Assembly: GCA_028687575.1 (NCBI GenBank)
Contig: JAQTZW010000002.1
Location: 62,001-126,000 of the forward strand
Reading direction: 5' to 3'
Origin: Gallionella sp.
GTDB taxonomy: Bacteria; Pseudomonadota; Gammaproteobacteria; Burkholderiales; Gallionellaceae
Length of the DNA stretch: 64,000 bases
Positions 34,459 through 43,606 of the stretch are shown one piece after another. The number at the start of each line of letters is the position of its first letter. Position 1 is the stretch's first letter. The notes below the pieces were generated by a model. The model had not been told where the DNA came from. It did not search any database and saw nothing but the letters and a program-made list of their open reading frames with translations. The translations under genes and the position numbers were made by a program.

Positions 34459-35208
34459 ATGAATACGCTGACTGTTGCTACTTATAACATCCACAAGGGC
34501 TTCTCGCATTTCAACCGGCGGGTGGTGCTGCATGAGCTGCGCGACCGGTTGCGCGAGCTGAACGCCGACCTGGTGTTCCTGCAGGAAGTGCAGGGTGAGC
34601 ATAGCCAGCACGGGCTGCGTTTCAAGGATTACCCCGATGGCGCACAGCACGAGTTCATCGCCGAGGCGGTTTGGCCGCATGCTGCCTATGGCAAAAATTG
34701 TGTGTATGAGACCGGACATCATGGCAATGCGATCCTGAGCCGCTTCCCCATCCTCAACACGCTCAATACCGACATTTCCGCGCACCGCTTCGAGAGTCGC
34801 GGGCTGCTGCATTGTGAGGTGGATCTGGGTGAGCGTGGCGTGCTGCATTGCCTGTGCGCGCATTTCGGTCTGTTTGCCAAGGGGCGGCGCACACAGACTC
34901 AGGCGTTGATTGAGTTCGTCCGCAACCAGATACCGCCTGATGCACCGCTGATTATCGCCGGCGATTTCAATGACTGGCGCAACCAGATGAGCCACACTAT
35001 CGAGATGGAACTGGGTATGCAGGATGCCTTCCACCTCCACGGCGGACAAGTGGCGCGCAGTTTTCCGGCTCGCTTGCCGTTGTTCCGGCTCGATCGCATC
35101 TATGTGCGTGGGTTCAACGTGCAGCACAGCAATGTGCATACCGGTGGGGCATGGCAAAGGTTGTCTGACCATGCCGCGCTCTCTACCCGTTTGCAAGTGC
35201 ATGGCTAA
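34459..35208 (+). CDS. Endonuclease/exonuclease/phosphatase family protein
   Basis: The 249-residue protein has the DNase I-like fold: TYNIHKG with the metal-binding Asn, FLQEVQG with the catalytic Glu, AHFGLF with the catalytic His, AGDFNDWR, LDRIYVR and the terminal SDHAAL. In many proteobacteria this gene lies directly before cardiolipin synthase, as here, which suggests a phospholipid-linked role rather than DNA cleavage; that is inference. A TAGAAT at 34447-34452 lies only seven bases before the ATG, and no Shine-Dalgarno is seen. It overlaps the next gene by eight bases. Confidence 0.9.
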   Translation: MNTLTVATYNIHKGFSHFNRRVVLHELRDRLRELNADLVFLQEVQGEHSQHGLRFKDYPDGAQHEFIAEAVWPHAAYGKNCVYETGHHGNAILSRFPILNTLNTDISAHRFESRGLLHCEVDLGERGVLHCLCAHFGLFAKGRRTQTQALIEFVRNQIPPDAPLIIAGDFNDWRNQMSHTIEMELGMQDAFHLHGGQVARSFPARLPLFRLDRIYVRGFNVQHSNVHTGGAWQRLSDHAALSTRLQVHG

Positions 35209-36367
35209 CGTCAGTCTCGTTGCCGGCAACCAGCTTTCCCTGTTACAGAATGGGGCGGAATATTTCCCGCAGTTGGCTAGCGATATTGAAGCGGCGCAGC
35301 ATTCGGTGTTTCTGGAAACCTACATCTTCGAGGCCGACCAGATAGGCAGCATGATCAGTGCGGCACTGCAGCGCGCGGCGCGGCGCGGCGTCAAGGTGCG
35401 GGTGATGTTGGACGGTTTTGGTTCGGCTGAATTGCCGCAGGTATGGGCGGCTGAGTTGGCGACCGCAGGGGTCGAGTTGCAATGGTTCAGGCCAGAAATC
35501 TCGCCGTTCACGCTGCAACGCAACCGGAGGCGCCGCCTGCGCCGCCTGCATCGCAAGCTGGCCGCAATAGACGATGCTATCGCCTACGTCGGCGGCATCA
35601 ATATCATTGATGACATTCCGCGCGGCGGAAATATCGCCGCACCCAGACTGGATTATGCGGTGCGGGTGGAAGGACTGCTCGCCCATGAGGTGACTGAAGA
35701 GATGCGCCACCTTTGGGGGGTGGTCAAATGGGCGACGTTACGCCGCCGTATAGGCCGAATGCGGGCGCAACTGCGGCGCAAGCCGCACCAAACGGAAGCA
35801 GGGTCGCTGCAATTTCTGCTGCGCGACAATCTTCGCCATCGCCGCGACATCGAGCGCGCTTACCTGCAGGCGATTGCGGCGGCACGCTCCGAGGTCATCA
35901 TCGCCAATGCCTATTTTTTGCCGGGGCGGCCACTCCGTCAGGCGTTGAAGGCGGCTGCTGCGCGTGGCGTGCGGGTGGTGCTGCTGTTGCAGGGCAGGGT
36001 GGAACACCGCCTGCAACATTACGCGACCCTGGCGTTGTACGGCCAGTTGCTGGAGGATGGCATCGAGTTGTACCAGTATCACCACAGCTTTTTGCATGCC
36101 AAGGTCGGCGTGGTGGATGGTGACTGGGCGACCGTGGGTTCTTCCAACCTCGATCCGTTCAGTCTGCTGCTGGCTAGGGAGGCGAATCTGGTGGTGCGCG
36201 ATACTGACTTTTCCGGCGCATTGCGCGGTAGCCTGCTGCAGGCCATCCAGTCAGGTGGGCGGCGCGTCGGTCATGCCACCCTGCCACCCCTGACGCTGTT
36301 GCTGGCGCGGCTGAGTTACGGTCTGATCCGCCTGCTGATGAATCTGTTTGCCGGGCTGCGTCAGTAA
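35201..36367 (+). CDS. clsB: Cardiolipin synthase (ClsB-type phospholipase D family)
   Basis: ClsB makes cardiolipin by transphosphatidylation. The 388-residue protein has two HKD motifs: HRKLAAIDDAIAYVGGINI and HAKVGVVDGDWATVGSSNLD, which together form the active site. There are no N-terminal transmembrane helices, as in ClsB rather than ClsA, and a hydrophobic C-terminal segment (about 360-385). The ORF is open far upstream, but ATG 35201 overlaps the stop of the EEP gene by eight bases and begins at the conserved domain. Confidence 0.92.
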   Translation: MANVSLVAGNQLSLLQNGAEYFPQLASDIEAAQHSVFLETYIFEADQIGSMISAALQRAARRGVKVRVMLDGFGSAELPQVWAAELATAGVELQWFRPEISPFTLQRNRRRRLRRLHRKLAAIDDAIAYVGGINIIDDIPRGGNIAAPRLDYAVRVEGLLAHEVTEEMRHLWGVVKWATLRRRIGRMRAQLRRKPHQTEAGSLQFLLRDNLRHRRDIERAYLQAIAAARSEVIIANAYFLPGRPLRQALKAAAARGVRVVLLLQGRVEHRLQHYATLALYGQLLEDGIELYQYHHSFLHAKVGVVDGDWATVGSSNLDPFSLLLAREANLVVRDTDFSGALRGSLLQAIQSGGRRVGHATLPPLTLLLARLSYGLIRLLMNLFAGLRQ

Positions 36368-36486
36368 GTGAAAGATTCGCTGATTCTTACCTGTCAGGGT
36401 CGCCGTTACAGCACAAGCGCCGTGGCGGTGGTAATATCCGCAAAATTTTTGCTCGAATAACTATCAATAGCCGTTCTGGGAAACGT

Positions 36487-38538
36487 ATGCGTTATATGTT
36501 CGGTGTGGTCAAGAGAATTTCGCTTGGGCACTTGCTACTATCGTTGTCTGCTATCGCGATGGCGCTGGCCTGCATATTGTTGTTCGCATTGTCAGGGCTA
36601 ATGCGTGATGATGCGATACATAAACTCGCCAGAGAGGATGCGCGCCAGACCACACAGTTGGTGTTCCAGAGCCTGTATTCGACTATGCGCCGTGGCTGGA
36701 GCAAGCAGGACATCAACGACAGCATCGCCAGGCTGAATGCGGAATTTCCGGGCCTGAAGATCAATGTTTATCGCGGCAAGATCGTCGCGAGCCAGTTTGG
36801 CGAGATGCCCGGAGAGCAAAAGGTTGTTGCGGGTGACCCGGCGCTACGTAGTGCGCTGGAATCGGGCAAAGAAGCAATGCTGTTCCCCGGTAAGGAAGAG
36901 ATCCGCTATCTCTATCCGGTGCAGGCCAAGGCGGAATGCCTCAGCTGTCACACGCAATCGCACATCGGTGCGGTGCACGGTTTGATAGACATCACTTACC
37001 CGATCAAAAATATCAAGGTTTCCTTCAATACCGTGCTAAACAATATGCTGGGTTATACCCTGCTGATTATCGCACTGGTGTTTCTGGGACTGTATTTCAA
37101 ATTGCGGAATTATCTGGTGCGTCCCATCGCCACACTGGTTGCGGTAATGCGCGAAATAACTTCCGACCTGAATCTCAGTCGCCGCGTTGCTACGGATATC
37201 CCCTTGCTGGAATGTCAGCAACTGGCGGATTATTTCAACGGACTACTCAGGACGCTCAATGAATACAACGTCAGGCTGGAGGAGTTGTCCAGTCACGATC
37301 CTATGACCGGCCTCTACAATCGCCGCAAGTTCGAGGATTTTCTGCACTACGAGATCATCCGCTCCACGCGCAATCAGCGCGGATTCGCGGTGATCATGGC
37401 GGATCTGGACAATTTCAAATATGTGAATGATGCCTATGGTCGCCCGGTAGGCGACCTGATGCTCAAAGAGTTGACTATCCTGATACGCGCGGGTCTGCGC
37501 AAGGGGGATGTGTTGGCGCGGCTGGGTAACGACGAGTTTGCCATCCTGTTGCCCGAAACGAGTTTGGAAAACAGCTTCAAAGTGGCGAACAAGCTGCACG
37601 CAGTCTTGAAGGACACTGAGTTCGAACTGCCGTCAGGCAAGATACGCTGCACCGCCAGTTTCAGTCTGGTCAGCTTCCCCGAGGATGGCAAGACCGAATC
37701 CGAGATTCGTGCGGCCATGGATGCGGTGCTGTTCAAGGCCAAGGCGCGCGGCAAGAACCAGGTGACCACCGCCGCCAGCGTGACTGACAACGATACCATG
37801 ATGGCTGTGTTCAGGCAGGGCGATTTCCTGCGCGCCGCGCTGCGCGAAGACCGCATCGAAGCGTTCCTGCAGCCCATCGTCCGCGTGGTCGACGGCGCGG
37901 TGCACGCCTTCGAGGTGCTGGTGCGGGTGCGCGATGGCGAGCGCATCGTGGCGGCAGCCGAGTTCGTCGAAATCGCCGAACAATTGGGTATGGCGCAGGA
38001 ACTGGATCGCGAAGTGTTCCGCAAGGGGCTGGCGCATTACGCGAAGCTTCAGTCCAGTCATCCCGATGCGCTGTTGTTCTTCAACCTGTTCCCGCGCAGT
38101 TTCAACGATCTGGCCTGGGTGCGCGGCATTCCAGCGTTGCTGCAGAGTGCGGGCGTGCCTTGCAACCGGATTGTGCTGGAGATCACCGAGCGGGAAGCGT
38201 TGCCTAACATGACTCAGGTGCGGGCAGTGATCGAGGAGTTGCGCGGCACCGGCATTCGGGTCGCGCTGGACGATTTCGGCAGCGGCTTCTCATCCTTCCT
38301 GTACCTGAAATATCTGCAGGTGGATTTCGTCAAGATCGAGGGCAGCTTCGTGCAGCACATCGTTCACGACAACGGTGACCGCATCATGGTTGAGCATATC
38401 AACAGCATGGCTCACCAATTCGGCCTGAAGACAGTGGCCGAATTCGTCGAGGATGAGGCGACTGCAAATTTGTTGCAGGAAATCGGCGTGGACTACGCCC
38501 AAGGCTATCACTACGGGCGACCGTCCCTGCCGGAGTGA
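36487..38538 (+). CDS. GGDEF/EAL protein with periplasmic CxxCH haem motif
   Basis: The 683-residue membrane protein has TM1 at about 12-38, a periplasmic domain (about 40-185) with C151-L-S-C154-H155, a canonical c-type haem attachment motif in AECLSCHTQSHIG, TM2 at about 188-206, then a HAMP-like linker, a GGDEF domain and an EAL domain. The GGDEF active site is degenerate (GNDEF, 347-351). The EAL domain reads EVL (476-478), keeps the EITER, DDFGSGFSS and VKIEGSF motifs and the Asn in FNLFPRSF, so c-di-GMP phosphodiesterase activity is likely. It may sense redox state or gases through haem. Function is inferred. Confidence 0.88.
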   Translation: MRYMFGVVKRISLGHLLLSLSAIAMALACILLFALSGLMRDDAIHKLAREDARQTTQLVFQSLYSTMRRGWSKQDINDSIARLNAEFPGLKINVYRGKIVASQFGEMPGEQKVVAGDPALRSALESGKEAMLFPGKEEIRYLYPVQAKAECLSCHTQSHIGAVHGLIDITYPIKNIKVSFNTVLNNMLGYTLLIIALVFLGLYFKLRNYLVRPIATLVAVMREITSDLNLSRRVATDIPLLECQQLADYFNGLLRTLNEYNVRLEELSSHDPMTGLYNRRKFEDFLHYEIIRSTRNQRGFAVIMADLDNFKYVNDAYGRPVGDLMLKELTILIRAGLRKGDVLARLGNDEFAILLPETSLENSFKVANKLHAVLKDTEFELPSGKIRCTASFSLVSFPEDGKTESEIRAAMDAVLFKAKARGKNQVTTAASVTDNDTMMAVFRQGDFLRAALREDRIEAFLQPIVRVVDGAVHAFEVLVRVRDGERIVAAAEFVEIAEQLGMAQELDREVFRKGLAHYAKLQSSHPDALLFFNLFPRSFNDLAWVRGIPALLQSAGVPCNRIVLEITEREALPNMTQVRAVIEELRGTGIRVALDDFGSGFSSFLYLKYLQVDFVKIEGSFVQHIVHDNGDRIMVEHINSMAHQFGLKTVAEFVEDEATANLLQEIGVDYAQGYHYGRPSLPE

Positions 38539-38589
38539 GCGGAGCGCAGTGCGCCCGCCCGTTTCGAGGGCGGCGCTATTCCCCGGCGG

Positions 38590-39420
38590 CTATTTCACAC
38601 GATACAGGCGCTTCTCGGCAGTTTGGCCATTCAGCCCGTCAAAGCGGCTGTCCATCGCATCTCCCAGCTTGGATAGTCGTTCATCGGGGTGCGGATGAGT
38701 CTTGAATAATAGCGCGACGCTGTCATCCTGGGCGGAGGTGTGTCCTATTTTTTCCAGTACGCTGGGGAGGCCATAGGCGTCGTAGCCGGCGCGTGCCGCC
38801 AACACCACACCGATACGATCCGCTTCGAATTCGGCACCCTTGTCCAGCGAACGTGAGACGATTTCCGCGCCGCTGCCGATCAGTTTGCCGATGTTGTCGT
38901 TGCCGCCGGTCTGTTTGGCCAGAAGCTTGCCGCCCAGGTCCACCATCCGGCTTTGCTGTAATATTTTCAGGTGGTGTTTCTTGATGACGTGGCCGATCTC
39001 GTGCGCCAGCACGCCGGCTAGTTCAGACTCGCTGGTGAGTTGGCGGTACAGGCCGCGCGTGACGAAGATGTAGCCGCCGGGTGCGGCAAAGGCGTTGATG
39101 TCGTTCGATTCGATCACGCCGAAATGCCAGGCCAGATCGGGACGTTCACTCTGGGTGGCGACCCAGCGGCCCACGGTATTGACGTACTTCTGTAGTTTCG
39201 CGTCTTTGACCAGCGGGGCCGCGCCCAGCAGGTTGCCTGCGATCTGCCGGCCGATGGCGACTTCTTCCTGTTCCGAATAACCGCCCAGTGAGCCGCCGCC
39301 CGGTTGTTGCAATTCCTTGGCGGCGTTTCGCAACTCCTGTCCCAGATCGAAGGCCTGCGCCGTGGCAAGGCCGGTAGTCAGGGCGAGCAAGGTTAACCCT
39401 TTGATAATGTGCTGATTCAT
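38590..39420 (-). CDS. M48 family periplasmic metallopeptidase
   Basis: The 276-residue protein has a signal peptide (about 1-23) and the zinc site HEIGH in VLAHEIGHVIKKHH, with the third ligand in the EFEADRIGV segment. It resembles the BepA/LoiP/YcaL group that degrades misfolded outer-membrane proteins. GAGGAG precedes the ATG. It is the last gene of a minus-strand CHASE2-SH3-M48 group, 17 bases after the SH3 gene, so all three may act together in envelope surveillance (inference). Confidence 0.92.
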   Translation of the reverse strand: MNQHIIKGLTLLALTTGLATAQAFDLGQELRNAAKELQQPGGGSLGGYSEQEEVAIGRQIAGNLLGAAPLVKDAKLQKYVNTVGRWVATQSERPDLAWHFGVIESNDINAFAAPGGYIFVTRGLYRQLTSESELAGVLAHEIGHVIKKHHLKILQQSRMVDLGGKLLAKQTGGNDNIGKLIGSGAEIVSRSLDKGAEFEADRIGVVLAARAGYDAYGLPSVLEKIGHTSAQDDSVALLFKTHPHPDERLSKLGDAMDSRFDGLNGQTAEKRLYRVK

Positions 39421-39437
39421 CTTGTGTCTCCTCGGGC

Positions 39438-39941
39438 TTATGGCAGGTAATCCAGCTTGGCGGGTTTGAGTTTGGCGCTGGCGGCGAATTTTTGTGCTTC
39501 TGCGCGGCTGACTTGATAGGACTCGGCCAGGCTGACCTGCTTCTCGTCGAAGTGGGCGGCCTTGAGTTCCTCTTCGTTCAGGCCGCGTATGCCGGTGGTG
39601 GAGACCACCTTGCCGGTGCCGGCGCGACCCGATGCCAGGCTGGCCAGCGAGGAGGCGCTGGCACCCGCAGCAGGCTTGCCGGCATCGCCCTTGCGCAGAC
39701 TCAACATGCGTATCCAGCCGCTACCCTGTGCGCTTTTGATTTGGTACCAGCCGCCCTCGCGCTTGAGTATCTCGACCGGGCTGCCGGCATTCAGCGTGGC
39801 GACGGTCTTCGCGTCGCTGAACGGCCGGTCTCTCAGGCTGTCGGTCTTGATGGCGGTGGCGTTCTCGCCAGCAAGTGCCGCGTTGCCGGCCAGCAGCAGG
39901 GCGGTCAGCAGGGGGAGGGTGTATCGCGTCGCAGGTTTCAT
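39438..39941 (-). CDS. Secreted SH3-domain protein
   Basis: The 167-residue protein has a signal peptide (about 1-24) and one bacterial SH3 domain (about 30-85: SLRDRPFSDAKTVATLNAGSPVEILKREGGWYQIK), ending with GSGWIRMLSL. A C-terminal part follows with a DEKQVSLAESYQVS segment. Bacterial SH3 domains of this kind usually bind peptidoglycan or peptides in the envelope. AAGGAAC precedes the ATG. It overlaps the CHASE2 gene stop by four bases and lies just ahead of the M48 peptidase. Confidence 0.85.
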   Translation of the reverse strand: MKPATRYTLPLLTALLLAGNAALAGENATAIKTDSLRDRPFSDAKTVATLNAGSPVEILKREGGWYQIKSAQGSGWIRMLSLRKGDAGKPAAGASASSLASLASGRAGTGKVVSTTGIRGLNEEELKAAHFDEKQVSLAESYQVSRAEAQKFAASAKLKPAKLDYLP

Positions 39942-41674
39942 GCTTGTTCCTTTTTGGTCTGGTTCCAGTGTAATACGGCTTCGGCAAACAGGCAGCGCCA
40001 GCTGTCGCGGGCTTCCGCGCCGCCCGAGATCGGCCCCTCGTGGACAAAACAGGCGTAATCCCTATCGGTAGCGGCGATGTGCTTGTGTAGTATCGGGCCG
40101 ATTGCTTCCTCCAGTTCGCGGCTGTCCTGGGTGATGGACAGGATGCCGGTCTCGTCGGTCGCATCGCATAGCCAGGAAATGGCCAGCGTGTCCTCGAACA
40201 GATTCCACACGCCTTGCTGGTTGCCCTTGATGATTTCGACACTTTTGGGGCTGTGGCCGATCTTGCTCATGGCAGTGCGGATTTTTTCGCGCAGGCTGTC
40301 GTTGAGTATCCCCTCGTTCGACAGGCTGGATTGCCCGGCAAGCCGGATGAGCATCAGTACGCCACGCAGTTCGCCGCTGCGTTGCTGCGCCTCGCGCACC
40401 GTACCCAGCTTCAGCTCGCGGCTGGTGGCGTAGTCGTACAGGCGGGCGATGGTGAAGTAGGCCAGCCCTAGCGTGACCGGGCCGGTCAGGTTGATATAGG
40501 TGTTGGTAAAGTTGATGCTGGCGTAGGAGATGCCGATCAGGATGAATTGTGAGGCACCGAACATGCCGTCTATCTTGTCGCGCCCGGTGTCGCGGTAGAA
40601 GCCCCAGGCGGTCGCCCATACCACGGTCAGCGCCAGCAGCAGGTAGGCGATGCGCGCATCGGGAAAGCGCAAAAAGTCGCCGTGCTTGAAATTGTCCAGC
40701 GCGGTTGCAAGTATCTCCACGCCCGGATGGGTGCGGGATAGCGGGGTGGGCTTGATGTCGAACAGGCTGGGCGCGGTCGAGCCGATGATGACGATCTTGC
40801 CGGTGAATTCATCTGGCGCACGCGTCTTGTGCTCGCTGGACAAGTCGCGGAATACGTCGCTGAAGCTGACCGAACGGTAGCTGAACGGCGGGCCGCGCCA
40901 ATTGAGTAGCACCCGCTCGGCATCGGGTTGCGTGTAGCCCAGTTGTTGGGCGACGCGCAGCGGCAGCGAGGGGAGTTTCCAGCCGTAATCGTTGCGGTAC
41001 ACCGGATACTGGCGGACGATGCCATCTGCGTCCGGGTAGATGTTGTGCAGGCCCAGCCTGCCGCTGTCCAGCACCGACTGGAAGAAAGGCAGCACCACGG
41101 CCACGGTGGCATCGGGGTCGGCGACCGGCTTGCTTTCGGTGCCGATGGCGGTCACGCCGGGGATCATGCCGGGCTTGATCTGGCTTAATTTATCGTCCGA
41201 CGGATCCAGTCTCAGCATCGGGAAATAGGTGTTGTTGGTGCCGGCGATAACTTCGTTGAAGTAGGCGTCGCTGTCGGGGTTGAAGACATCGGCATCGCTG
41301 AACAGCACGTCGAACACCACCGCCTTGGGATGCTGCTTCTCGATCTGCTCGACGAATTCGCCCAGCACCTGGCGCGGCCACGGCCAGCGACCATAATCCT
41401 TGGCCATCGCCGCCAGACTGGCTTCGTTGATGTCCACGATGACAATGTCCTGATCCGCTTTGGGCACCATCAGGCGGTATTTCACCATCATGTCGAACGC
41501 CCCCTGCTTCATGTTGGCGGTCAGGTGCAGGACGGTGGTGTCGGCGATTATCAATACGCTGAATAGTCCTGCCAGATAAAGGTAGAAGCCGTTTTTCCAC
41601 TTGCGTGCCAGCAGTACGGAAAGCTCATGTTTGAAGCGTCTGATGCGGAAGGAAAGGGCGGCGAGCGGATTCAT
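39938..41674 (-). CDS. CHASE2-domain membrane sensor without a recognised output domain
   Basis: The 578-residue protein has an N-terminal TM (about 30-50), a periplasmic CHASE2 domain (about 60-330, with VIVDINEASLAAMAKDYGRWPWPRQV and VVFDVLFSDAD, and GKIVIIGSTAPSLFD), then three closely spaced TM helices (about 345-415). The C-terminal cytoplasmic 160 residues (about 420-578) have no kinase, cyclase or GGDEF motif. CHASE2 proteins usually end in such an output domain, so this one may signal through a novel module or a partner protein. It is translationally coupled to the SH3 gene. Confidence 0.85.
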   Translation of the reverse strand: MNPLAALSFRIRRFKHELSVLLARKWKNGFYLYLAGLFSVLIIADTTVLHLTANMKQGAFDMMVKYRLMVPKADQDIVIVDINEASLAAMAKDYGRWPWPRQVLGEFVEQIEKQHPKAVVFDVLFSDADVFNPDSDAYFNEVIAGTNNTYFPMLRLDPSDDKLSQIKPGMIPGVTAIGTESKPVADPDATVAVVLPFFQSVLDSGRLGLHNIYPDADGIVRQYPVYRNDYGWKLPSLPLRVAQQLGYTQPDAERVLLNWRGPPFSYRSVSFSDVFRDLSSEHKTRAPDEFTGKIVIIGSTAPSLFDIKPTPLSRTHPGVEILATALDNFKHGDFLRFPDARIAYLLLALTVVWATAWGFYRDTGRDKIDGMFGASQFILIGISYASINFTNTYINLTGPVTLGLAYFTIARLYDYATSRELKLGTVREAQQRSGELRGVLMLIRLAGQSSLSNEGILNDSLREKIRTAMSKIGHSPKSVEIIKGNQQGVWNLFEDTLAISWLCDATDETGILSITQDSRELEEAIGPILHKHIAATDRDYACFVHEGPISGGAEARDSWRCLFAEAVLHWNQTKKEQA

Positions 41675-41721
41675 GGCAAACCTGAGAAAAATGATTGCGT
41701 ATTATGCCTGAGCTGTGCGGC

Positions 41722-41727
41722 TATAAT
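41722..41727 (+). promoter_or_regulatory. Possible -10 element of the Atm1-type ABC gene
   Basis: A perfect TATAAT lies 27 bases before the ATG at 41755, in the gap to the divergent CHASE2 gene. A -35 at proper spacing is not clear. Confidence 0.4.
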
Positions 41728-41754
41728 CTGCACTCATTTTTTAGGCCACACGAC

Positions 41755-43551
41755 ATGCAATCCCATTCTTCATCTTCACCCGAGCACGGCATGCGCGGCG
41801 ACTGGCAGACGGTACGTTCGCTGATCCCTTACTTGATGGAATTCAAGGGCAGGGTGATTCTTGCGATGAGCCTGCTGGTGCTGGCAAAGTTGGCCAATGT
41901 CGCCGTGCCGCTGGTGCTAAAGCAGATCATAGACGCGCTGGACAAGAGTCATGCCGTGCTGGTGGTGCCGGCGTTTCTGATCGTGGGCTACGGCCTGTTG
42001 CGGCTGTTTTCCACGCTGTTCGGCGAATTACGCGACGCGGTGTTCGCCAAGGTGACGCAGCGTGCGATCCGCCGCGTGGCGTTGCAGGTGTTCGAGCATC
42101 TCCATAGTCTCTCGCTGCGCTTCCATCTCGATCGGCAGACCGGCGGGGTGTCGCGCGACATCGAACGCGGCACGCGCGGCATCAGCTTCTTGCTGAACTT
42201 CATGTTATTCAACATCTTGCCGACGCTGCTGGAGATCGGGCTGGTGGCGGCCATCCTGCTGAAGAAATACAGCGCCTGGTTTGCCATCATCACCTTTGTC
42301 ACGCTGGTCATCTACATCGCCTTCACGCTGTTTGTCACCGAGTGGCGCATGGTGGTGCGGCGCACCATGAACGAGCTCGATTCCAAGGCCAACAGCCGCG
42401 CCATAGACAGTCTGCTGAACTATGAGACGGTCAAGTATTTCGGCAACGAGCGCTACGAGGCAGACCGCTACGACGGTAACCTTCAGCATTGGGAGAGGGC
42501 GGCAGTAAAGAATCAGACCTCGCTGGCGATGCTCAACGCAGGTCAGAGCGTCATCATCGCCATCGGTATTACCGTGCTGATGTGGCTGGCGGCAGACGAG
42601 GTAGTGAAGGGCACGATGACGCTGGGCGATCTGGTGCTGGTGAATGTGTTCATGCTGCAACTTTACATGCCCTTGCATTTTCTGGGGTTCGTCTATCGCG
42701 AGATACGTCACGCGCTGGCGGACATGGAAAAAATGTTCTCCATTCTGAACGAGCACCACGAAGTCGCGGATGCGCGGGGCGCGCAGCAGCTGGATGTCAG
42801 TCGTGCGGAAGTGCGTTTTGACCAGGTCAGTTTCGGTTACAACGTGGATCGGCAAATCCTGTTTGACGTGGACTTCATCATCCCGGCGGGACACACCGTC
42901 GCCGTGGTCGGCTCCAGTGGGGCGGGTAAGTCCACGCTGTCACGTTTGCTGTTCCGTTTCTATGACGTGCATGACGGTAGCATACGCATCAATGGCCAGG
43001 ATATACGCGGCGTGACACAGGCCAGCCTGCGTGCCGCAATCGGCATCGTGCCGCAGGATACCGTGTTGTTCAACGATACCATCTACTACAACATCGCCTA
43101 CGGCAGTCCGGAAGCCAGTCACGAAGCGGTGATTGCGGCGGCGCAGGCGGCGCACATTCATGGTTTTGTTGAATCGCTGCCGCAGGGTTATGAAACGCGG
43201 GTGGGCGAGCGCGGCCTGAAGTTGTCTGGCGGGGAGAAGCAGCGCGTGGCGATCGCTCGCGCCATCCTGAAGAATCCGGCCATCCTGATTTTTGATGAGG
43301 CAACTTCGGCGCTGGATTCCAAATCCGAACAGGCGATCCAGGCCGAATTGCGCACCATCGCCGAACATCGCACCACGCTTATCATCGCTCACCGTCTATC
43401 CACGGTGGTAGATGCCGACCAGATACTGGTAATGGACAAAGGTGCCATCATTGAACGGGGTACGCATCGCGAGTTGCTGGCTGCCAATGGGGTGTATGCG
43501 CAGATGTGGGATCTTCAGAAACGGGAAGAACATGAACACCTTGGATATTGA
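41755..43551 (+). CDS. ABC transporter, Atm1/HMT1 type (fused permease-ATPase)
   Basis: The 598-residue half-transporter has six TM helices (about 25-300) and a nucleotide-binding domain with Walker A GSSGAGKST, signature LSGGEKQR, Walker B ILIFDEATSALD and the H-loop IIAHRLSTV. Atm1-type motifs (DRQTGGVSRDIERGTRG and NYETVKYFGNERYE) place it in the family that exports glutathione-linked sulfur species or metal conjugates. ATG 41755 is chosen over an upstream start by family length. It is followed by the DD-peptidase gene after 55 bases. Confidence 0.93.
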   Translation: MQSHSSSSPEHGMRGDWQTVRSLIPYLMEFKGRVILAMSLLVLAKLANVAVPLVLKQIIDALDKSHAVLVVPAFLIVGYGLLRLFSTLFGELRDAVFAKVTQRAIRRVALQVFEHLHSLSLRFHLDRQTGGVSRDIERGTRGISFLLNFMLFNILPTLLEIGLVAAILLKKYSAWFAIITFVTLVIYIAFTLFVTEWRMVVRRTMNELDSKANSRAIDSLLNYETVKYFGNERYEADRYDGNLQHWERAAVKNQTSLAMLNAGQSVIIAIGITVLMWLAADEVVKGTMTLGDLVLVNVFMLQLYMPLHFLGFVYREIRHALADMEKMFSILNEHHEVADARGAQQLDVSRAEVRFDQVSFGYNVDRQILFDVDFIIPAGHTVAVVGSSGAGKSTLSRLLFRFYDVHDGSIRINGQDIRGVTQASLRAAIGIVPQDTVLFNDTIYYNIAYGSPEASHEAVIAAAQAAHIHGFVESLPQGYETRVGERGLKLSGGEKQRVAIARAILKNPAILIFDEATSALDSKSEQAIQAELRTIAEHRTTLIIAHRLSTVVDADQILVMDKGAIIERGTHRELLAANGVYAQMWDLQKREEHEHLGY

Positions 43552-43606
43552 TTTATATTGATATTAGGGTATCCTTCCGACTTGTCGGGTGTTCTGGGAG
43601 TACGAA

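Noticed and set aside
38549-38576. Hairpin between the GGDEF/EAL and M48 genes as a terminator
   Set aside because: The stem is GC-rich with one bulge but no T run follows on either strand.
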